Below the pieces are notes generated by a model that made no database searches, was not told the origin of the DNA, and saw nothing but the letters and a program-made list of their open reading frames with translations. Positions 1 to 8,669 of a stretch of 64,000 bases of DNA are shown piece after piece. Positions within the stretch are counted from its first letter, which is position 1. Each line of letters opens with the position of its first letter. Source of the stretch: Hymenobacter gelipurpurascens (GTDB lineage: Bacteria > Bacteroidota > Bacteroidia > Cytophagales > Hymenobacteraceae); contig NZ_FYEW01000001.1 in the NCBI RefSeq assembly GCF_900187375.1, positions 2,480,001 to 2,544,000 on the forward strand, written 5' to 3'. The translations under genes and the position numbers were made by a program.

Positions 1-300
1 GACCGCGGCGCCGACGATACGCAGCTCTATCTCAGCGAGAAATATGAGCGCTACGCCTATCCCTACGCCATGTTTATCCTCACGGTGATTGGGGTAATTA
101 TGAGCGCGCGCAAAAGCCGTGCGGGTGTGGGTGGGCAGATTGCGCTCGGCTTTGTGCTGGCTTTCGTGTTCATCATCTTCGTGATTCTGAGCCGCAATCT
201 GGCCTCCGTGGGTACCTTGCCGCCGCTGCTGGCCGCCTGGGTTCCCAGCATCGTGTTTACCTGTATCGGCCTGATACTCTACCGCGTCGTTCCTCAATAA
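1..300 (+). CDS. LptF/LptG family permease, C-terminal end (partial)
   Basis: The reading frame is open from base 1 and ends at TAA 298-300, so the gene begins before the window. The visible 99 residues hold a short soluble stretch followed by two or three hydrophobic segments (about residues 23-35, 48-62 and 75-97). The pattern of a helix, a basic patch (SARKSRAG), a long helix, then a final helix with a P-x-x-x-F turn is typical of the end of YjgP/YjgQ (LptF/LptG) permeases. These are the inner-membrane subunits of the ABC exporter that extracts lipopolysaccharide and passes it to LptC/LptA. Family assignment rests on the C-terminal pattern only, and I cannot tell LptF from LptG. Confidence 0.7.
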   Translation, partial: DRGADDTQLYLSEKYERYAYPYAMFILTVIGVIMSARKSRAGVGGQIALGFVLAFVFIIFVILSRNLASVGTLPPLLAAWVPSIVFTCIGLILYRVVPQ

Positions 301-360
301 AGGTGAAAATCTGAAGTGGTGAGTTTGCTGTTCTCTTCTGACCGCCCTTCTAAAAGCATA

Positions 361-455
361 TCATCCTGAGCTTGCGAAGGATCTTATCACGGCCGCACGA
401 GTAGTTCTAGGCCAGTTGTTCTTGCCTGATAAGATCCTTCGCAAGCTCAGGATGA
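361..455. repeat. MITE-like inverted repeat, family A
   Basis: Two perfect 29-bp arms (361-389 and 427-455) face each other around a 37-bp loop. The arm core CATCCTGAGCTTGCGAAGG is shared exactly with the inner element at 43788-43892. The element lies between the permease and the EamA transporter and could form a strong hairpin in either transcript. No open reading frame is carried. A possible upstream GTG start for the next gene at 457 lies at its edge, which argues for the ATG at 496 instead. Confidence 0.9.
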
Positions 456-495
456 CGTGTTTTTTCACCAACTCACCATTCCACCACTCCCCTCT

Positions 496-1410
496 ATGCT
501 AAAAGACTACCTCCGTTTGCATTTCATTGTGTTGCTCTGGGGCTTCACGGCCATTTTGGGCAAGCTCATTTCGGTGCCGCCGGTGGAGTTGGTTTTCTGG
601 CGGACGCTGCTGGCCTCGGCAGGTATGGCTTTGCTGCTGGCAGCGCGGCGCCAGGAGTGGCGCATTTCGGGCGTAGAGGTGGCCAAGCTCTTAGGTGTGG
701 GGGCCATGGTAGCGGTGCACTGGATTACCTTTTTCCTGGCGGCGCGCCTGTCGTCCGTGAGCGTGTGCCTGGCCGGCATGGCCACCCTGGCCCTCTGGAC
801 CTCGTTGCTGGAGCCGTTGCTGCTCTGGCGGCGGATACGCTTTTATGAGGTAGGCCTAGGCCTGCTCACGATGGTAGGCCTGTACCTGGTATCGCAGGCC
901 GAGCTAGACCAGATGGCGGGCCTCCTGGTAGCCATCCTGTCGGCGGGCTTGTCGGCGCTGTTCAGCGTGCTGAACTCGACGCTGGTGAAGCGCCACCCCC
1001 CGCTGCGGCTCACATTTTATGAGATGAGCGGCGCCTGCCTAAGCATCGCGCTGTTCTTCCCGATCTATAGCCGTTATTTCACCAATGGCAGTGGCCTACA
1101 ACTGGCGCTCCATGGTTTCGACTGGCTGTGGCTGCTACTGCTGGCGGGCGGCTGCACGGTGTATGCTTTCTCTACTTCGGTAGAGCTCATGAAACGCCTC
1201 TCGGCTTTTGTTATCAACCTGACCATCAACCTAGAGCCGGTATATGGCATTTTGCTGGCCGTATTGATCTTCGGTTCTCAGGAAAAAATGTCAACTGGCT
1301 TCTATCTAGGCACCGTGGTAATCCTATTCAGTGTACTCATCCATCCAGTTATCGACCAGTGGAATAAGCGCCGCCTGCGCAAGCCGGAGCCCGTGGAAGC
1401 CGTTATTTGA
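496..1410 (+). CDS. EamA/DMT-family transporter
   Basis: This 304-residue protein is almost entirely hydrophobic, with about ten predicted membrane helices arranged as two similar halves. That is the EamA (drug/metabolite transporter) architecture, and the length is usual for the family. It begins MLKDYLRLHFIVLLWG, where the WG-(F/x)-T opening is characteristic. A conserved-looking E-P-(V/L) motif recurs in both halves (LEPLLL and LEPVYG). I chose ATG 496 because the alternative GTG at 457 sits against the inverted repeat and would add a non-conserved leader. The substrate cannot be deduced. It converges on ispE with 13 bp between the stops. Confidence 0.85.
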   Translation: MLKDYLRLHFIVLLWGFTAILGKLISVPPVELVFWRTLLASAGMALLLAARRQEWRISGVEVAKLLGVGAMVAVHWITFFLAARLSSVSVCLAGMATLALWTSLLEPLLLWRRIRFYEVGLGLLTMVGLYLVSQAELDQMAGLLVAILSAGLSALFSVLNSTLVKRHPPLRLTFYEMSGACLSIALFFPIYSRYFTNGSGLQLALHGFDWLWLLLLAGGCTVYAFSTSVELMKRLSAFVINLTINLEPVYGILLAVLIFGSQEKMSTGFYLGTVVILFSVLIHPVIDQWNKRRLRKPEPVEAVI

Positions 1411-1423
1411 TCATCAGATGAGG

Positions 1424-2236
1424 CTACAGTCGGCCGTCCCAAACCTTGTACTCTGCGGGCAGCGCGAGTTTAGGCGGCACTTCCTGGCCTGGGAACAGCC
1501 CATACACCGCCGAGCCAGATCCTGATAAACTGGCATAAGCTGCGCCAGCCGCATACAGCGCTTGCTTGATTTCACCGAGCACAGGATAAATGGGTGTCAG
1601 GGCCTCCTCAAAATCATTGCTGACCGTATCACGCCAGGTTTCCAAAGGTTGAGCCAGGGCAGTGCGCAAGTCGTGACGCGGCGGGCGGGCCGTCACGCGG
1701 CTGTAGGCCTCTGCCGTGCTGATGTGTAGGCCAGGGTACACCACCTTGCAGGCCACACCCGTTAAATCCAAGCTGATATCCTCAAACACGTCGCCTTTCT
1801 CGTAAGCGAAAACAGGTTGGTTGCGGATAAAAAAGGCACAGTCGGAACCTAGGCGCCGTGCGTAGGCCTGCAGAGCATCCGTAGAAAGTGCCAGCTTGAA
1901 TAAGTCGTTGAGGGCCCGCAGCGCGAAAGCGGCATCACCGGAGCCACCGCCTAGGCCTGCCCCGATAGGCACCAATTTGTGCAGGTGCATCTGCACGGGC
2001 GGCAGGTTGAAATCGGCCTTCAATAGCTCGTAGGCGCGTAAGCAGAGGTTGGTAGCCGGTTCGCCAGGAATTGGAATGCCGGTGAGGGCCAGGCTGGTTT
2101 CGGCGGCGGGAAGCACCTCCAGCGCATCGGTCCAGGGCAGCGGCACAAACACCGATTCGAGGTTGCGGAAGCCATCGGGCCGCTGCCCGGTGATGTAGAG
2201 GCCCAGATTGAGCTTGGCGTTGGGGAAAACGAGCAT
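1424..2236 (-). CDS. ispE: 4-diphosphocytidyl-2-C-methyl-D-erythritol kinase
   Basis: IspE phosphorylates CDP-ME at the 2-hydroxyl using ATP, in the non-mevalonate (MEP) pathway to isoprenoids. The 270-residue protein has the GHMP-kinase signatures: the N-terminal NAKLNLGL (conserved Lys8 and Asn10), the glycine-rich ATP loop PIGAGLGGGSGDAA at about residues 90-103, the catalytic Asp in GSDCAFF (about 132), and the C-terminal SLSGSGSAVYG motif. Length matches the family. A TAGCTTTG -7 box begins five bases upstream of the ATG, so the mRNA may be nearly leaderless. It is divergent from the glycan gene trio. Confidence 0.95.
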   Translation of the reverse strand: MLVFPNAKLNLGLYITGQRPDGFRNLESVFVPLPWTDALEVLPAAETSLALTGIPIPGEPATNLCLRAYELLKADFNLPPVQMHLHKLVPIGAGLGGGSGDAAFALRALNDLFKLALSTDALQAYARRLGSDCAFFIRNQPVFAYEKGDVFEDISLDLTGVACKVVYPGLHISTAEAYSRVTARPPRHDLRTALAQPLETWRDTVSNDFEEALTPIYPVLGEIKQALYAAGAAYASLSGSGSAVYGLFPGQEVPPKLALPAEYKVWDGRL

Positions 2237-2240
2237 ACGG

Positions 2241-2248
2241 CAAAGCTA
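2241..2248 (-). promoter_or_regulatory. Putative -7 box of ispE
   Basis: On the minus strand this reads TAGCTTTG, a full match to the Bacteroidota -7 element TAnnTTTG. It ends only four bases before the ispE ATG. I see no good TTTG at -33. Confidence 0.4.
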
Positions 2249-2289
2249 GCGCTCTGGCGCAATCTGCACCATGTGTACTTCTGAACCCC

Positions 2290-2297
2290 TAGCTTTG
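2290..2297 (+). promoter_or_regulatory. Putative -7 box of the glycan gene trio
   Basis: The sequence TAGCTTTG matches TAnnTTTG and lies six bases before ATG 2304. It is the same octamer as the box facing it on the other strand. A start at 2271 would place the box inside the gene, so it also favours ATG 2304. No clear -33 element is present. Confidence 0.35.
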
Positions 2298-2303
2298 TCT
2301 TGC

Positions 2304-2960
2304 ATGATTTCCGCCCCATCTGCTTCCTGGTACGCCCGCTACGGCAAGCGCCTGCTCGATGTGGCTCTGGCCGCGCCGCTGCTGGTGCTGGCCCTGCCGC
2401 TGTTGCTGCCGGTAGCGCTGGCGCTGGCCGGGCAGAACCACGGAGCCTGGCTGTTTCGGCAGCGCCGGCCTGGCCTACACGGCCGCAGCTTCGTGCTGGT
2501 TAAGCTCCAAACCATGACCTCCCAACGGGACGCGCTAGGCCACCTCCTGCCCGACGCCGACCGCCTGACGCGCCTGGGCCGCTGGGTGCGCGCCACGTCT
2601 TTGGATGAGCTGCCCCAACTTTGGAACGTGCTGCGCGGCGACATTAGCTTGGTAGGTCCTAGGCCACTCTTGGAGCAGTATCTACCGCTTTACTCGCCTG
2701 AGCAGGCGCGCCGCCACGAGGTACGGCCGGGCATTACGGGCTGGGCTCAGGTAAATGGGCGCAACGCCATTTCCTGGGAGCAGAAGTTTGCCCTGGATGT
2801 GTGGTACGTGGACCATCTCAGTTTTCTCCTCGATTTGCGTATTCTGTGGCTTACCGCTGCCCGCGTATTTAGTGCCGCTGGCGTTACGGCACCCGGCCAG
2901 GCCACTACCACGGCCTTCACCGGCTCGCCTTCGGGCACTGATCATTCTCCCTTGCTATGA
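2304..2960 (+). CDS. PglC-like undecaprenyl-phosphate sugar transferase
   Basis: This 218-residue protein is a small monotopic phosphoglycosyl transferase. It would transfer a sugar phosphate from a UDP-sugar to undecaprenyl phosphate, starting a glycan on the inner face of the membrane. It shows one N-terminal hydrophobic re-entrant helix (after YGKRLLD), the FRQRRPGLHGRSF motif, the K-x-x-T-M turn, the catalytic Asp-Glu pair in SLDELPQLWNVL, then GDISLVGPRP and the PGITGWAQVNGRN block. I chose ATG 2304, since the upstream ATG at 2271 adds unconserved residues. Its stop overlaps the next start (ATGA), so it is translationally coupled to the acetyltransferase, as in Campylobacter pglC-pglD. 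Confidence 0.9.
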   Translation: MISAPSASWYARYGKRLLDVALAAPLLVLALPLLLPVALALAGQNHGAWLFRQRRPGLHGRSFVLVKLQTMTSQRDALGHLLPDADRLTRLGRWVRATSLDELPQLWNVLRGDISLVGPRPLLEQYLPLYSPEQARRHEVRPGITGWAQVNGRNAISWEQKFALDVWYVDHLSFLLDLRILWLTAARVFSAAGVTAPGQATTTAFTGSPSGTDHSPLL

Positions 2961-3658
2961 CGACGACTTCCGCATCAGAATCGACTGTACCTCTATCCGC
3001 TAGTCCCCTGCCGCAGCTGGTTATTCTGGGAGCCGGGGGCCTGGGCCGGGAGGTGTTGGTGCTGGCTCGCCAGATAAATGAGGTGCAGCCTACGTGGGAA
3101 ATCAAAGGATTCTACGACGACCAGTCACCAGTCGCACCTACCATTCATGGCCTACCCTACCTTGGCACTTCCGCTGATCTGAATGCTATTCAAGAGCCGC
3201 TGCAGGTAGTAATAGCTGTGGGTAACGGACAGAGCCGCGCCAAACTGGTCAATAAACTCACTTCTCCCTTAATCACCTATGCCACACTGGTGCACCCTGG
3301 CGTCGCCTGCCGGCCGTATCAGCAGTTGCAGATTGGGGCCGGCTGCATTATCGGGCAGGGCTGTATTCTTACCTGTGATATTCGGCTAGGCCACCACGTA
3401 CTGCTTAACCTGGGCTGTACCATTGGGCATGATGCCGTGCTGGAGGATTTCTGCTCCCTGATGCCTCACGCCAATGTGGGCGGTGAAGCGCATCTGGAAA
3501 CGGGCGTGTACCTGGGCACAAATGCCACCATCATAAACCAGGTACGTGTAGGAGCGCGCACTATTATTGGGGCCGGAGCCGTAGCCGTACGTGATGTCCC
3601 TGCCGATTGCACAGCGGTAGGTGTGCCGGCCCAGGTGATTAAACGACACGCTTTTTAG
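2957..3658 (+). CDS. PglD/NeuD-like sugar O/N-acetyltransferase
   Basis: The 233-residue protein has the two-part layout of NeuD/PglD enzymes. A Rossmann-like N-terminal domain begins VILGAGGLGREVL, and a left-handed beta-helix of hexapeptide repeats follows from about residue 100 to 225. Such enzymes acetylate the 4-amino group of a UDP-amino sugar using acetyl-CoA. The likely catalytic base is a His in the middle of the helix (GHHVLL or TIGHDAV). Its place between a PglC-like transferase and a DegT-type aminotransferase supports an N-acetylated diamino-sugar product such as a bacillosamine relative. Which sugar is made is inference. Confidence 0.87.
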   Translation: MTTTSASESTVPLSASPLPQLVILGAGGLGREVLVLARQINEVQPTWEIKGFYDDQSPVAPTIHGLPYLGTSADLNAIQEPLQVVIAVGNGQSRAKLVNKLTSPLITYATLVHPGVACRPYQQLQIGAGCIIGQGCILTCDIRLGHHVLLNLGCTIGHDAVLEDFCSLMPHANVGGEAHLETGVYLGTNATIINQVRVGARTIIGAGAVAVRDVPADCTAVGVPAQVIKRHAF

Positions 3659-3810
3659 GCGCTTTTCGCCTGCTGGCTTTTGCCAGTTGCCAGCCAGTTT
3701 CCGATATTTTACGGCAAACACACTCGCCACACACGCTCAGTGTCTGATATTTCTATCTTGCGGAGCTTGTCCCTTCTAGTCGGTTCGCAGCGTCCCGCTT
3801 ACTCCCACCT

Positions 3811-4965
3811 ATGCGCAGTCAGGATTACGACCGAATTTTTCTTTCCCCGCCCCATTTGGGCCGCCACGAACTAAACTACCTGCACAAAGCCATTGAAGAC
3901 AACTGGGTAGCGCCGGCTGGCCCAAACCTGGATGGCTTTGAGCGCGACATCTGCGAGTTTACCGGTGCCCCACACTGTGTGGCTCTCACCTCGGGCACGG
4001 CCGCCATTCATCTGGGCCTACGGCTACTGGGCGTGGGCCCCGGCGATGAGGTGCTGTGCCCCTCGTTCACGTTTGTAGCCACGGCCAATCCCATTCTGTA
4101 TTTGGGTGCCACGCCGGTTTTTGTAGATAGCGAGGCCGATACCTGGAACATCTGCCCAGAGCGCCTGCGCGAAGCCATTGAAGACCGAATGCGCCAAGGT
4201 CGCAAGCCCAAAGCGCTTATCCTGGTACACCTCTACGGCATGCCGGCCAAGCTCTCTGAAATTGTGGCACTGGCCGCTGAGTACACTATTCCGGTTCTGG
4301 AAGATGCCGCCGAAGCCCTAGGCTCGCGCTTCGATGGCCGCCCGCTAGGCACTTTTACCCAGGTTGGCGTATTTTCTTTCAACGGCAATAAAATCCTGAC
4401 CACAAGTGGTGGTGGCGCCCTCGTCACCAACGACAAGCAGTGGGCACAACGCACCCGTTTCTGGGCTACGCAGGCCAAGGATGAGGCACCCTACTACCAG
4501 CATTCCGATATGGGGTACAATTACCGCCTCAGCAATCTGCTGGCAGGAATTGGCCGAGGCCAGATGGAGTTGCTGGAAGACCGGGTAAAAAAGCGTCGGG
4601 AAATATACCTCTGGTATAAGAACAACCTCCAGGATATACCTGGCCTGATACTTAGCCAGACGGAACCGACCGGCAGCCGCTCCAACCGTTGGCTTACTAC
4701 CGTGCTGCTCGACCCCGCGCAAACCAGCACAACGCCCGAAGAACTACGCCTGCACTTAGAGACGCACAATGTAGAAAGCCGCCCCCTATGGAAGCCGCTG
4801 CACTTGCAGCCGCTGTATGCAACGGCTCCCATGTACGGCGGTCCTGTCTGCGAACAACTGTTTGCCCAGGGCCTTTGCCTGCCTTCTGGCTCATCTCTGA
4901 GCGAAGCTGACTTGCACCGAATAGCCAGCGCCATCCGAGAAGCAGTACAGCCATTGCCCAGCTAG
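3811..4965 (+). CDS. DegT/DnrJ/EryC1/StrS aminotransferase (PglE-like)
   Basis: This 384-residue PLP enzyme would aminate a keto-sugar nucleotide, using glutamate as donor. The Schiff-base lysine is Lys194 in SFNGNKILTTSGGG, a signature of the DegT family. ALTSGTAAIHLGL near residue 55 and VLEDAAEALGS near 165 (PLP-phosphate and pyridine-nitrogen contacts) fit as well. The open start RIFLSPPHLG and the length are usual for PglE-like enzymes. It follows the acetyltransferase after 152 bp with no terminator, so it could be in the same operon or have its own promoter. No dehydratase (PglF) gene is in the window, so the keto-sugar substrate must come from elsewhere. Confidence 0.9.
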   Translation: MRSQDYDRIFLSPPHLGRHELNYLHKAIEDNWVAPAGPNLDGFERDICEFTGAPHCVALTSGTAAIHLGLRLLGVGPGDEVLCPSFTFVATANPILYLGATPVFVDSEADTWNICPERLREAIEDRMRQGRKPKALILVHLYGMPAKLSEIVALAAEYTIPVLEDAAEALGSRFDGRPLGTFTQVGVFSFNGNKILTTSGGGALVTNDKQWAQRTRFWATQAKDEAPYYQHSDMGYNYRLSNLLAGIGRGQMELLEDRVKKRREIYLWYKNNLQDIPGLILSQTEPTGSRSNRWLTTVLLDPAQTSTTPEELRLHLETHNVESRPLWKPLHLQPLYATAPMYGGPVCEQLFAQGLCLPSGSSLSEADLHRIASAIREAVQPLPS

Positions 4966-5074
4966 AATCGGCACAAGGTTGTTGACGGCAGTATATAAAG
5001 TTCCTTTGAGGGTACTAGCCGCACAAACCATACAGTTTGCAGTACAAAATTAATAGCACAGGTATATAATCAGC

Positions 5075-6199
5075 CTAGTTTTCCAGCGCTTGCCGTAGGT
5101 CTTCCAGCAGTTCTTCCACCGGCTCAATCCCAACGGACAGGCGAATAAGGCCTACCGTGATGCCTAGGCCTTCCTGCTGCTCTGGTGTAAGGTAGCGGTG
5201 CGAGGTGCCCAACGGATAGGACTGAGAAGAATCGACTCCCGCCAATGAAGGCGCAAACGGGAAGCGCTGACAACGCTGCATAAACCGGTTGACTACAGCG
5301 GTATCATCAGCCAGCAGAAACGACATCATTCCCCCAAACAGGCCTATACCTTGCGCTTGAGCCAATGCATGCTGCGGATGCGTAGCTAGGCCAGGGTAGT
5401 ATACCGCCCGCACAGCCGGATGTCCTTCCAGAAACTCGGCAATAGCCAGCGCATTGCGGCTGTGTTCGCGCATCCTGATTCGCAGCGTCTTGAGGCCCCG
5501 CACAGCCAGCCAGCTTTCCATGGGGCTCAACGTCAGGCCATAGATAACACCGATTTGCTTGAGCCGGGCCGCTGTTTCTGCCTCGGCGGCCACTACTACG
5601 CCCGCCGTGACATCGGAGTGGCCGGAAATATACTTCGTGACACTGTGCAGCGTAATATCAGCTCCTAGGCCTATCGGTTTAGTGAGTATGGGCGAGGCAA
5701 ACGTGTTATCCACTACCAGCTTCAGGCCGTGACTATGGCACTCCGTCGCCAGCCGGCGCAGGTCGGCAACGCGCAGCAGCGGGTTGCTGAGCGTTTCGGC
5801 CAGCAGCAGGCGCGTGGTGGGCTGCACATACTGGCCTAGATCATAGAGTTGCTCAAATGGGACGTAAGTTACCGTGATGCCCATGCGGCTCAGCTCAGAG
5901 TTCAGCAAGCTGGAGGAGCCCCCATAGATATCAGCGGCACACAGCACATGGTCGCCGGCTTGGCAAAAGGCCAGCAAAGCCGCAAAAATGGCTGCCATAC
6001 CAGAGCCGGTGGCAATGGCTCCTGCCCCGCCTTCTAATCGGTTTACCGCTTCGGCCAACTCATCGGAGTTGGGGTTGCCGTTCCGTGAGTAGAGGTACCG
6101 GCTCCCCGGCTCCCCGAAGTACTGTTCCAACTCATTCAGGTCCTCGAACTTAAAGACGGAGGTTTGGTAAATCGGGGTGATTTTGGGGTGGATTTCCAT
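5075..6199 (-). CDS. PLP-dependent trans-sulfuration enzyme (cystathionine gamma-synthase/lyase family)
   Basis: The 374-residue protein belongs to the Cys/Met metabolism PLP family. Key features are ITPIYQTSVF at the N terminus, YSRNGNPNSDELAEAVNRLEGG, the GSGMAAI phosphate loop, VVDNTFASP with the pyridine-binding Asp, and the Schiff-base Lys189 in SVTKYISGHSD. The family covers cystathionine gamma-synthase, gamma-lyase, beta-lyase and methionine gamma-lyase, and sequence by eye does not separate these. The N terminus is slightly shorter than in many members, but no in-frame start lies close upstream. It stands alone between the glycan genes and atpC, with which it is codirectional but separated by a terminator. 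No SAM riboswitch is recognisable upstream. Confidence 0.88.
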   Translation of the reverse strand: MEIHPKITPIYQTSVFKFEDLNELEQYFGEPGSRYLYSRNGNPNSDELAEAVNRLEGGAGAIATGSGMAAIFAALLAFCQAGDHVLCAADIYGGSSSLLNSELSRMGITVTYVPFEQLYDLGQYVQPTTRLLLAETLSNPLLRVADLRRLATECHSHGLKLVVDNTFASPILTKPIGLGADITLHSVTKYISGHSDVTAGVVVAAEAETAARLKQIGVIYGLTLSPMESWLAVRGLKTLRIRMREHSRNALAIAEFLEGHPAVRAVYYPGLATHPQHALAQAQGIGLFGGMMSFLLADDTAVVNRFMQRCQRFPFAPSLAGVDSSQSYPLGTSHRYLTPEQQEGLGITVGLIRLSVGIEPVEELLEDLRQALEN

Positions 6200-6286
6200 A
6201 TAAGAGGGGATGCAAAAGCGGCAGGAAGGGTGGGAAGTGGCCTAGGCCAGTAGATGATGTTATGTAGGCCAGTCTGGAGTGGAAAA

Positions 6287-6320
6287 CAAAAAAGCCTTTC
6301 CCGCAAAGGAAAGGCTTTTT
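6287..6320 (-). terminator. Rho-independent terminator of atpDC
   Basis: A 13-bp perfect stem (6289-6301 with 6308-6320) has a 6-base loop and runs into A residues on the plus strand, hence a U tract on the minus strand. It lies 21 bases after the atpC stop. Confidence 0.88.
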
Positions 6321-6340
6321 AGCATTGTATGTGGCCTAGA

Positions 6341-6586
6341 TTACACCGAAGCGCCTTCAGCCAGCACGATAACATTGTTGCGAAGCACCTCCACTACGCC
6401 GCCCTCAATACGGAACGACTCGCGGCCGGCGCTACCATTCACCACTACGTCGCCAGCTTTCAGGGCCGAGATAAGTGGAGCATGGTTGTTCAGAACTTCA
6501 AACAGTCCATCGGTACCCGGAAACTGAGCCGACGAAACCTCGCCTGCAAATACTTTCCGGTCCGGCGTGATGATTTCCAGATGCAT
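6341..6586 (-). CDS. atpC: F1 ATP synthase epsilon subunit (short form)
   Basis: The 81-residue protein is the beta-sandwich domain of the F1 epsilon subunit, which links gamma to the c-ring in the central stalk. It begins MHLEIITPDRKVFAGEV, and contains FPGTDGLFEVLNNHAPLI and a GGVVEV strand, as in other epsilon subunits. The C-terminal two-helix domain, which acts as an inhibitory latch in many bacteria, is missing. This short form is common in Bacteroidota, so it is not a truncation. It follows atpD after an 81-bp gap that holds an inverted repeat and is closed by a strong terminator. Confidence 0.94.
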   Translation of the reverse strand: MHLEIITPDRKVFAGEVSSAQFPGTDGLFEVLNNHAPLISALKAGDVVVNGSAGRESFRIEGGVVEVLRNNVIVLAEGASV

Positions 6587-6597
6587 ATTGGTTGTCA

Positions 6598-6655
6598 GTT
6601 TTTAGTTGATAGCTGCCAGTTGTAGAATAAATTCTGGCAACTGACAACTAAAAAC
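6598..6655. repeat. Inverted repeat, family C, between atpD and atpC
   Basis: The arms 6598-6619 and 6634-6655 pair at about 19 of 22 positions and carry the words TTTTTAGTTG and CTGCCAG. A similar pair (GTTGCCGG...ACTGGCAACTC) is at 16945-16996. The element sits inside a two-gene operon, so it would be transcribed and could fold in the intercistronic RNA. Confidence 0.7.
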
Positions 6656-6667
6656 AGTCAACTAAAA

Positions 6668-8425
<1,758 letters not shown>

Positions 8426-8441
8426 TTACCGCGAGGGAAAT

Positions 8442-8514
8442 TGTCCGATGGTGTAACTGGCAACACGCTTGATTTTGATTCAAGAAAGTCCAGGTTCGAG
8501 CCCTGGTCGGACAA
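8442..8514 (+). tRNA. tRNA-Gln (anticodon TTG)
   Basis: A complete cloverleaf can be drawn. The 7-bp acceptor stem is TGTCCGA with TCGGACA, and the D arm holds AACTGGCAACA. The anticodon stem CTTGA/TCAAG frames the loop TTTTGAT with anticodon TTG, and the T stem CCAGG/CCTGG frames the loop TTCGAGC. The discriminator is A at 8514. The next bases are CCG, so the CCA end is not fully encoded and must be completed enzymatically. Confidence 0.95.
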
Positions 8515-8527
8515 CCGACAACCCAAC

Positions 8528-8579
8528 GCGAAAGGCGCTGATTCTTCCTCCCCGGAAGAGTCGGCGCCTTTCGCTTTTT
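8528..8579 (+). terminator. Terminator of tRNA-Gln
   Basis: Perfect 11-bp arms (8528-8538 GCGAAAGGCGC and 8564-8574) with an inner secondary stem are followed by five T. It lies 14 bases after the tRNA. Confidence 0.88.
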
Positions 8580-8585
8580 CAGTTT

Positions 8586-8648
8586 CTGCCATTCCAGACG
8601 GCTAGAGTGGCCTAGGTCGCTTGCCCGTCCGGAATGGCAGCTTTTTTT
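8586..8648 (+). terminator. Second terminator-like hairpin, just upstream of prs
   Basis: Sixteen-base arms (8586-8601 and 8625-8640) pair with one mismatch and are followed by CTTTTTTT. It ends only 21 bases before the prs ATG. It is the second terminator in a row, with the loop carrying a TAGG/GGCC motif copy. It may be a back-up terminator for the tRNA or an attenuator for prs. Confidence 0.75.
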
Positions 8649-8669
8649 CCTCCTCTTTCTTCCTACCCC

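Noticed and set aside
361..460. CRISPR repeat or att site
   Set aside because: The arms are inverted, not direct, spacers are absent, and other copies are scattered singly.
6200..6286. SAM riboswitch before the trans-sulfuration enzyme
   Set aside because: No SAM-I, SAM-II or SAM/SAH core could be drawn in the short leader.
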